This document shows positions 10,191 through 16,890 of a stretch of DNA of 16,890 nt, piece by piece. The translations under genes were made by a program, and so were the position numbers. The first letter of the stretch is position 1; each line of letters begins with the position of its first letter. The notes below the pieces were generated by a model. That model saw only the letters and a program-made list of their open reading frames with translations, was not told the DNA's origin and did not search any database. The DNA comes from Byssothecium circinans (taxonomy: Eukaryota; Ascomycota; Dothideomycetes; Pleosporales; Massarinaceae), in assembly GCA_010015675.1 (NCBI GenBank), contig ML977017.1, positions 22,964 to 39,853 of the forward strand. Direction: 5' to 3'.

Positions 10191-11098
10191 GTAATTATAT
10201 ATAGGATGTAGAATGTAATAAGAATTCCACGTACTATACTTATGTTTACTCCGTAGTTATAACTAAATTCGTCATTGCAAGCGCATACGAAGATGGAAAG
10301 GCTCAACATGTCTTAGTAATATAGCTATCATATGGCTAAACACCTAGCGTTCCCCTAGCGCGTAAGTATAAGCTAAAATCTAAGGCTAATGCAAAGGCGA
10401 CAACTAGGATAGTAGGGTATAACCTTTCTAAAGCCAACTCTTTTAAAGATAGTAGAGAGTGGTTTAACATAGACAATTTCCTAATACTAGATTCTAATGC
10501 ATTACGCTCTTTTAATCTAGGAGTACCTACTTTATTTAGAGACGTAGGCCTTTCTAGTTTAGTAGATTAAGGTATTACCCGCTATTAAACGTTACAAGCA
10601 AATAGAACCTAGCTAATATATAGATGTAAACGTAGTTAGTAGTCTTAACACTACCCCCTTTCTAGAGAAATAAGAGCATTACTAGCCTAGCTAAGATTCG
10701 CTTAATAAAGGAGGGACTAACTACGTCACAAGCATCACGAAGATGAATTTAGCTATAAATGGGTTAGTTGATAGGAGCAATCTAGGTAGGTATATAAGTA
10801 GATTATAGTGCTAATTTACTAATTAGCGATAGAATTTCCTTTACTTTTAAAGAGTGACGCAACTAAAGAACACTATAGTATAACGCATGTTAAGCCTAGC
10901 AACAGAGCATTAGACTATTAAGAGAATAGTTTTAGCGTAGCTACTAGTAACGAAGGATACTATACCAAACAGCATAGCGATCTTAACGCAGCTGGCATGT
11001 GCGCCCTCTCCGTAGAGAATGTAGAAAGTATTCAGCTATATAGTATAATAAAGTACATTCCTTTTAAGCCTATTATTCTCTCTAGCTATTTTGATTAG
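10190..11098 (+). pseudogene. unrecognised decayed ORF, about 300 codons in one frame
   Basis: I do not recognise this protein. One plus-strand frame can be followed from about 10190 to a TAG at 11096-11098. It is interrupted almost only by TAA/TAG and has conserved-looking runs such as YTYVYSVVITKFVIASAYED, TTRIVGYNLSKANSFKDSRE, LGVPTLFRDVGLSSLVDQ (Q is a stop) and NEGYYTKQHSDLNAAGMCAL. A His/Arg-rich patch, RHKHHEDEF, is in the middle. The frame differs by one base from that of the chromodomain gene directly upstream, so this could be the C-terminal part of the same protein after a frameshift, or a separate gene. It converges on the FunK1 pseudogene with about 47 bases between them. Confidence 0.55.
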
Positions 11099-11145
11099 TT
11101 ATATGTAACTACCTCCTCTCCTTAGCTTAAATAAGAAACGTATCC

Positions 11146-13395
11146 TTATCCCTCTACCTTATTTAACTTATCCCATGCTATCTAAAGTATCTCTTTTATC
11201 TTATTATATAGCTTTAGATTCAGGACCCTCTACCTTCCACCTCTAGGGAATATCTTTCTCTGCAATCTATTAACGTAAGAGATTAGTGGCTAGTAATAGT
11301 CTATAAAGTATTCTATAGTAGTTTTATAAAAGATCTTATTATCTAATACTGTGCCTAGCTTTAGCTTAGTTAACTCCTCTATATTTGTATAGTTCTATTT
11401 ATTAAACTATTAGACTACTCTTACCTGCAACCTATTATAGTAAATACATATCTAGAATAGCACCTAGAAAAAAGTTTCTAGGTTATGCATAAAATAATAC
11501 TACTTATCATCGTAAAGTATCCTAATTACTATAAACGCTCGCGTGCTAGTCTTCCTTTACGCCTCTAACAGTTTCTTGCAATCCTCCTTGATAGCAAGGT
11601 CTAGGTTAATTAAGAAGGCGTGCTAGGAGAGGTTGTCCTCATCCTTGTTTACTATAAGGTTATTTAGTAAGATATCGCATTATAGCATGCTAGCCCGCGT
11701 ATGCAGCGACTTATATCCGTTAATACAGCCTTCTAGTGTAGCTAGAAGGCTAATCCTAGAACTCATGCTATAGATAGGCGTCGTATAGTCTTAGATAATA
11801 ATGCAGTAGTGTACTTAATCTGCTATTACCCCTCTATCTTTTACTAGAGAACTTAAACAGGCCTGCTTGCTAGGTAGTAGTGACGCGTCTGTGTAGCTTA
11901 AGGATCATTTCTATCTAGTAGCGCTACTGCTTTAGCCTTTCCGTAAAAGGAAGTAAATAGTTATGCTTAAAGGCGGCATTATACCTTCTAGCTTATAGTT
12001 TATTACTTTTATTACGTCTAGACCTCATTGCACGTTCCTATAGATAAAGTCATCTTAAGTACCTATATAAACTATCTTATAGTAATAGTATCTTGCTATA
12101 TTAACTACGTCCTTCTTAGTTACCTTATATAGCAACTTACTTTCCTCCTTACGCTCTAGAAACTGCCACGATTCTTTAATAATAAGAAGCATTCACGAAT
12201 CATCTCCTTTATAATAGGCTTTCTAGCAAGTTATTACTTAGCTAGTAATGTAAAGTGCCCACTTTATTACTTTATTAATAATAAAATGCTCTCTCTAGTT
12301 GTTTTATTTAATCTTAATGTACTACTTCTCCCTAGCTATAATAATAGAAGGGTCAAATCTAAGCTACTCCTTATTTAGCTAAAGAAATCTAAGCACTACT
12401 AATACGAATTATAGCCTATCTTTATTAATATTAAACTGCGTAGACGTGATACCCCTTAGTTAGTTAAACTCCTACAGCCGCAAAAGTAATCCGCATAGAG
12501 TAAAGCTAAGGACGAAGCGGCAACTATCTTAAGTAGTAAGCACTTCTCTTGCATATCACCTAAGGTCTAGCTATGCTTTAGAGGCTACGTTAGCTAATAG
12601 ACTACTCTTAAGTTCTCCTAGTACGAGGATCTACTTTTAGTAGCATTTAAAGTTTATGCTAGCACTTAGGTCGTCTACAAAGCTAACATCTAACTTACGA
12701 TCAGCCGTAGAGCCTTGCAAGGGCTAGTAGGGCTATACTAGTGGTCACTGTTAATCTCTAAAGGTAGGCTAATACTCTTCTATAAAGTCTAAGAACTAGC
12801 CTATATGCTCTACAAACTAGCTTAGCACATCTCTTTCTTTCGCCTTTTTAGGCTAGCCCTGCTAGCTGCTCTCCTCCTAGTAGAGCGGATTATCCCCTGC
12901 TTTGCACCTTTTAAATACCGCCTACGTTGCTAGCTCGAGGCCTGTAATTTTACTAAAGAAAGCTTTAAAGAGACTAGGAACCCTAATATACATAGGCCCT
13001 AGCTCCTCCTTTAGTACGTCATCTATATATTTGCGGTATTTAGTTAAGTTTGTAAAGCTACTTATGTTACGCAGCCATGGCGTTTACGGGAAGGATAATG
13101 TAGGTTAAGGAGAAGGTATAGACTTAGTAATAGTATTATAGACTTTATTTTAAATAGTTTTATTAGACTCATTATTAAGGACTACTCTAAGAAGGGGTAT
13201 AAGTAATTTAAGGTTAAAGTCGTTAGTGTAAACTAAAAGCTTAAGCTGCTAAAGGTTATAATAAAGAGTACTATGGCCTGTAGAAGATAGGAGTTTTAGA
13301 GCTATAAGTAGGTTCTAAAGTATGATAATAAGGTTAATTAGTATGTTTTTAAGGCTTTGACGCGTTAGAAGAATACTATTACTATAAGAAGACAT
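11146..13395 (-). pseudogene. FunK1 fungal-type protein kinase, full length, RIP-inactivated
   Basis: This is a copy of the fungal-specific FunK1 kinase family, a diverged serine/threonine-kinase-like group expanded in many fungi. From the ATG at 13395 one frame runs 750 codons to TAA at 11148-11146 with no net indel. Landmarks in order are the N-terminal helical part with KYRKYIDDVLKEELGPMYI, TADRKLDVSFVDD, LTKKDVVNIARYYYYK, the ATP-lysine strand LLIIKESWQF (Lys about residue 407), LEGCINGYKSLHTRASML, the catalytic loop reading CDILLNNL (573-580, family RDIS.NNL), INLDLAIKE (596-604, family IDLDLA) and FMHNLETFF, with a C-terminal YVNRLQRKIFPRGGR. In-frame stops are TAA/TAG, with a few TGA such as 12193-12195 where CGA is expected. 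The catalytic-loop Arg and the metal-binding-loop Asp at 597 have also changed (R to C, D to N). Confidence 0.93.
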
Positions 13396-13948
13396 ACTCT
13401 TATTACTTATCTAGTAGACTTTATTAAAACTTGTAGATAAATAGCTAAACGCATTACGAAAAGTCTTTAAACCTCCTCTAATAGAAGTTATTTAAATTAT
13501 CTCTAATCTACTAGTCATTATAGAAAAAAGTGAGGAGTAATATAATAGTACCGTGAAAGTGTAATTTTAGGGCAGTCATAGAAGAGCGCTATTGCAGTGA
13601 AAGGTAAGTAAGTTATAACTAGTAAAGATAAAGATGAATATAGATAGCATATTTAGCAATAGCATTAGACATATAAATAAAAAACATGACTTTAAAAGGG
13701 TTAAAGGAGAGGATAGGAGCAATAGACGCATAACGGACTTAGGCGGCTAGATAGAATAACCTTAGCACTCCTCGTTAACTTAAGGGATCTGCTACTTAGT
13801 AAGGCTAACCTAGTATAGCTAGACATAGCACCTAAGAGATAGCAGGATAGTATCTCATAATTAGCTATTACTTATAATAGAACCTAAAACTTATTTTTAG
13901 TTTTATCATCTGCTAAAGCTTTTCCTAAGCCGTTGATTTATAATCTCT
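13396..13948. other. divergent intergenic region between FunK1 and the next gene
   Basis: About 550 bases separate two divergently oriented pseudogenes and would have held both promoters. The FunK1 frame is closed by a TAG 18 bases upstream of the chosen ATG, but that stop could itself be mutated Gln, so an earlier start cannot be excluded. No convincing TATA, CCAAT or repeat element was found. Confidence 0.4.
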
Positions 13949-14831
13949 ATGTCTAATAAAGTATACGCCTATGCAATACCCCCCTATGAATGGGCTGCTA
14001 GCGCGTTTAGTGGGGGGAAGGCCTGTGCGTAAAAGATATAAGAATTAGATACCTTATTATATAAGTATTTTACTAGTAACTAGAAGTATTAAATTCTACC
14101 CTATTCCTCTATAATGCTAAAAATACTAAACCGCCGCCTTAGATATAAAGAACGCGTTCAAATATGTAATATGACTGTTTCGCCGAACCTAGCAGTATGT
14201 AGCCGCACTCGTTTTCGCAGGGCTTTAATTGCTAGTAATGTAGTCATATAGGCTATGCTACATAAATGTTAAAAGGTGGTAGTAGATAGAGTAGTAGGTT
14301 AAAGGGTAAATAACAAGTTAACTATATAAGAAAATAATCTGTTAGCTACTAATAATAAAGTAAGAAATAGCATAGTTAATATTTACCTTAATAATGAAGA
14401 CACGTAAAAGGATAGTAGGTAGTAGTATATAGCAATAGTACTAAGCTAACTTATAAGCAGCTAAGTAGTAGAAAGTCTAATAGGACATAGTAATAGAATA
14501 AACACGCTAATATATTAATACAAGCGTTTAAGTGTTGCTGCTTAATAGGCAAGTCCATATAAAAATGTAACAAACCTAGGTAAGGTAGGTAGCTAATTCG
14601 TTGACGCAAGAAGCTACTAGTCGTTAGTTATAGCTTAACTAGTAGGGAAGAAGTTGCTAAGAATTTAGTATCACTGTAGCTAGACTAGCTGTCGCGCTAG
14701 AAAAGATCTCTTGCAGCCTTAAAGCTAATAGTAAAAAGCTAGTAGTCCGTAAGTTATTTAAGTAAGTAGGTAGTTTATTATGCTATAGAATTTTAGGTAA
14801 CCCCACTATTAGCGTAGGAGCTTGCACGTGA
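13949..14831 (+). pseudogene. unrecognised decayed ORF, about 290 codons
   Basis: I do not recognise the family. An ATG at 13949 opens a frame that stays protein-like for about 230 codons with only TAA/TAG stops. Runs include MSNKVYAYAIPPYEWAASAF, LKILNRRLRYKERVQICNMT, TRFRRALIASNVVI and DRVVG, followed by a polar, Gln-rich-looking middle. Near 14640-14655 the reading moves to another frame, continuing as FSITVARLAVALEKI, SCSLKANSKKLVVRKLF and YRILGNPTISVGACT, and ends at TGA 14829-14831, so about two bases have probably been lost. Predicted features are soluble, basic and largely helical, with no signal peptide or membrane segment seen. It lies divergent to FunK1 and 108 bases upstream of another unrecognised ORF in the same direction. 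An intron joining the two is possible. Confidence 0.55.
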
Positions 14832-14939
14832 AAATAACATACTTACGAGTAGCAGTGCAAAATAGTATATAACTTAAGAGGCCTATTGCTAGCGTATTAA
14901 CACATTTCCTATAGCTTAGCTTAGGCTTAAGGGGTAACG

Positions 14940-15937
14940 ATGATGGCGGAGGATGCTATACGCCGCTATTATATAGGCAGCTTAAGACTATCGCTAGGGG
15001 ATCCGGCGGAACTTACTGAATTGTATAACCTGCTAAGGGCACCGTTGAGGTAGAGCCAATAGTATAAGTATATAGAGAAAGCTAAGTAAAGCTTAACCTT
15101 GCTCTTACAATAGGATTATAGGTGGATAGGGACGTAGGCGGAGGGTTAAAGCAAGTAAAACATGCGAGGATTCATGATGCAAACGTGGGTTAGTAGCTAG
15201 ACCTATTATTACCCTAATAATAATACTTAACAGCTGCCTAACTATATAATACCATAGAAGCTAGTTATTAGCTCTTAAACATATATTAAGCATGATAAGG
15301 TTCTTTCTAAAGCTCTCTAAGGTTGTATGCCTTACTAGCTAGTAAGTCATTTACTAGCTGTTCCTAAAAGAACTCCCGCTTACTATGGCTACAAAAGACT
15401 ATAAAGGCATGCTTTCGCTCTTGCACCTATAAGCTACTTGCAAAAGAAACTAAAACTGCTTTCTACTAATTAATTCTCGTGCTACTAAGCTCATACGTGC
15501 AGCAAATCAACTAATTAAGGCTTTTCTCATGCTTACTTTATCTAAGCGTAGCATTATAAGATATCACGATGGCTTATAGTTGCGAGCAACGTATTATAAA
15601 GACTAAGTAGCTTAACTATACTACTACACTAAAGCATGAAAAGGAAATGATCACGCTTATTACTTATAACGAAAGCTAGCATATAGGGTAAGATCCTTCC
15701 AATTTTCGTAAATGGGAATTAGAATTTGCGGAGCGATTTATCACTTAGGGTAGAGAAGAAGAGTAGTTACGCAATAAAGCTTTTTTATTTAGATAGTTAA
15801 GCTACCTATCCTAGCTAGTATGCTAGAAACCTTCCGTGTTCCAGTCCATTATAACTCCTTAAATTGAGTAGTATAGAAAGCTATACTTTGTAGATAATAT
15901 CCATTTAACGCTAGTAGTCATGCCTCATACCGTCTAA
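14940..15937 (+). pseudogene. unrecognised decayed ORF, about 330 codons, one frameshift
   Basis: The family is not recognised. Two adjacent ATGs (14940, 14943) open a frame reading MAEDAIRRYYIGSLRLSLGD, AELTELYNLLRAPLR, DYRWIG, NMRGFMMQTWVSS and AVPKRTPAYYGYKRL, to about 15640. There a one-base deletion (in the run atgaaaaggaaatg) moves the reading to EKEMITLITYNE, then DPSNFRKWELEFAERFI and AFLFRQLSYLSQL, with VDNIHLTLVVMPHTV, ending at TAA 15935-15937 or slightly later. Stops are TAA/TAG at positions that would be Gln or Trp, with a few other stops near the shift. The product looks soluble and helical. It converges on the H3-like pseudogene with a gap of about 50 bases. Confidence 0.6.
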
Positions 15938-16112
15938 TACCCTTAAGCTTGACATGTAGGAGATAGGTAGCATAGTGAGATACAGCATTAGGCGGGCAAG
16001 TCCTGCAGAATCTTGCTGTATAGAGCAAGAATCTTGCCAACACTAATGACATGCTTAACGTCCTTAGCTTGAATAGTGACGCGCTTCCCATGGATAGCAC
16101 TAAGGTTTATAG

Positions 16113-16162
16113 CTAGGCACTATTGTTAGCAGAGGCTAATACTATACAAATTAGACTAATAC
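16113..16162 (-). other. intron 3 of the H3-like gene
   Basis: A 50-nt phase-1 intron with GTATTAG donor, GCTAAC branch site and CCTAG acceptor. Its removal restores an alignment of equal length to H3 between FLV and NL.AIH. Confidence 0.75.
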
Positions 16163-16345
16163 CTTGCAAGATGTCTACTAGGAAGGCCTTAGTAGCAGCC
16201 TGTAAGGCGTCTAAAGCCCTAGACTAGAAATAGGACATAGGGTCACTATTTCCCTCTTAATTATTCTGCAGCACCTCGCGAACTAATCTCCTGAATGGCG
16301 CTACTAGAATCAAGTCACCTAGAGTCTTCTAGTAGAAATAGATCT

Positions 16346-16408
16346 CTGCTAGAGCAAAGGCTAATACTAGTATTAGTCTAGCTACAGTAATATAGGTTAA
16401 AAACTTAC
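16346..16408 (-). other. intron 2 of the H3-like gene
   Basis: A 63-nt phase-1 intron with a consensus GTAAGT donor, a GACTAATAC branch-like site and a GCAG acceptor. It separates the KPS segment from the YQK/APFRRL helix. Confidence 0.75.
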
Positions 16409-16606
16409 TGCTAGGCTTGCGACACCTAATGCGAGGGCCTCCCTTGCTAGGGCCTTTATAGATAGGAGCACGCTCCTTCTGCATGGCGTAGCTTATCAGC
16501 TTCTATATTAGCGGCGGTGACCCTCCCTTCTTCTTGCGACCCTCATATAGGTTCGTGCTAGTATTAGTAGGAAGCTTCTTCTAGCCTTTCTTGCGAGGAC
16601 CTAAAG

Positions 16607-16655
16607 CTAGACATAGTTAACATGTAGCTAATAGCAAGACTAATACCTAGCCTAC
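16607..16655 (-). other. intron 1 of the H3-like gene
   Basis: A 49-nt phase-1 intron with donor GTAGGC and acceptor CTAG. An alternative acceptor six bases downstream keeps the same frame. Without splicing the frame leaves the H3-like reading. Confidence 0.65.
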
Positions 16656-16734
16656 CTTGGGCGCTATTACCCTTGCCAGCTCTGCCACGAGGAGCCTTTA
16701 CAGGCAGCTTGCCTCGATTCTTCTTAGCGGCCAT

Positions 16735-16890
16735 GATGGTATGTTGTAAGGTGTATAAAAGAAAATAAGATAGACGTAAACTAACTACTTTTTAGTTAGA
16801 AAATAGACGGAAAACCAATAACATTAATAGTGAAAGTGAAAGTAAGAAATAAGAATAGTAAAAGTGAGAAATAGGAATAGTGATAGTACG
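16735..16890 (-). promoter_or_regulatory. upstream region of the H3-like gene
   Basis: About 155 bases upstream of the H3-like ATG are visible before the window ends. A CCAAT pentamer lies on the plus strand at 16815-16819, about 80 bases from the ATG. The minus strand is pyrimidine-rich, as is common near fungal transcription starts. No clear TATA box in the gene's direction was found. Confidence 0.4.
16839..16882. repeat. 22-bp tandem repeat, two copies
   Basis: Two adjacent 22-bp units, aaagtragaaatargaatagt plus one base, at 16839-16860 and 16861-16882, match at 19 of 22 positions. The differences are A/G only. They lie in the purine-rich strand upstream of the H3-like gene. Confidence 0.8.

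Larger units (their letters stand above)
15988..16734 (-). pseudogene. histone H3-family (H3-like or CENP-A-like) gene with three introns, RIP-inactivated
   Basis: Four exons (16734-16656, 16606-16409, 16345-16163, 16112-15988) join into one frame of 195 codons ending in TAA. The N-terminal tail is basic (MAAKKNRGKLPVKAPRGRAG). The core matches H3 in order: Y-stop-K (H3 YQK), then LVAPFRRLVREVLQ (H3 LPFQRLVREIAQ), F-stop-SRALDALQAATKAFLVD (H3 FQSSAVGALQESVEAYLVS), NLSAIHGKRVTIQAKDV (H3 NLCAIHAKRVTIQSKDI). Five in-frame stops (two in exon 2, three in exon 3) are all TAA/TAG, and two fall exactly on Gln residues of H3. It differs from canonical H3 in the tail, which lacks the ARTKQTARKS start, in about four extra residues between helices 1 and 2, and in a 22-residue extension after TIQAKD. 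Longer loop 1 is a CENP-A-like trait, but assignment to CENP-A is not proven. Introns make it a cellular gene rather than a retrocopy. Confidence 0.85.

Noticed and set aside
12902..13108. 68-codon open frame on the plus strand
   Set aside because: It lies antisense to the N-terminal part of the FunK1 pseudogene, whose protein reads clearly on the minus strand. The plus-strand product resembles nothing.
13978..14018. C-run and G-run that could pair as a hairpin
   Set aside because: Only six C:G pairs around a loop of nearly 30 bases, and both runs are inside the readable frame of the ORF starting at 13949.
14832..14939. Intron joining the ORFs at 13949 and 14940
   Set aside because: Donor-like and branch-like sequences exist, but the upstream frame has its own TGA and the downstream frame its own double ATG, so separate genes remain at least as likely.
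15918..16100. 60-codon open frame on the minus strand
   Set aside because: It is a frame shadow over exon 4 of the H3-like gene. The frame that gives IHGKRVTIQAKD is a different one.
1..16890. tRNA, rRNA or CRISPR-like arrays
   Set aside because: No cloverleaf, rRNA core motif or regularly spaced repeats were seen on either strand.

Overview
This window looks like a heterochromatic, AT-rich island from a filamentous ascomycete (Pezizomycotina). The evidence is a Fot1/Pogo-type transposase, a Ty1/copia polyprotein, a FunK1 fungal-specific kinase, introns of about 50-60 nt with GTAAGT-like donors and CTAAC/CTAAT branch sites, and above all the scar of repeat-induced point mutation (RIP). CA and TG are strongly depleted and TA is enriched. 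Nearly every in-frame stop is TAA or TAG, falling where Gln (CAA/CAG) or Trp (TGG) codons are expected. I see no intact protein-coding gene; everything recognisable is a decayed copy. The two longest stop-free frames, 12902-13108 (+) and 15918-16100 (-), are shadows of a kinase pseudogene and a histone-fold pseudogene.

Left third (1-6348), transposon graveyard. Three copies of one Fot1/Pogo transposon are present. Copies 1 (about 176-845) and 2 (about 3845-4530) are truncated and on the minus strand. Copy 3 (4664-6348) is near full length and on the plus strand, head-to-head with copy 2 around an imperfect palindrome at 4541-4590. Between copies 1 and 2 lies a minus-strand Ty1/copia remnant (gag start near 3443, integrase at about 1315-880). 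RIP is most extreme in 1-4600.

Middle (6480-8013): two diverged direct copies of a sequence of about 730 bp, offset by 780-810 bp, with no recognised coding content.

Right half (8616-16734): six decayed cellular-type genes. They are a chromodomain protein (+, about 8616-10190), an unrecognised ORF (+, about 10190-11098), a full-length FunK1 kinase (-, 13395-11146), two unrecognised ORFs in tandem (+, 13949-14831 and 14940-15937), and a histone H3-family protein with three introns (-, 16734-15988). The FunK1 gene keeps one frame for 750 codons, and the H3-like gene splices into one 195-codon frame, so both appear to have died by point mutation rather than by indels. RIP acts on duplicated DNA, so this block probably existed, or still exists, in more than one copy. 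A chromatin reader and a histone variant side by side with a kinase could be cargo of a duplicated or mobile segment; that is inference.
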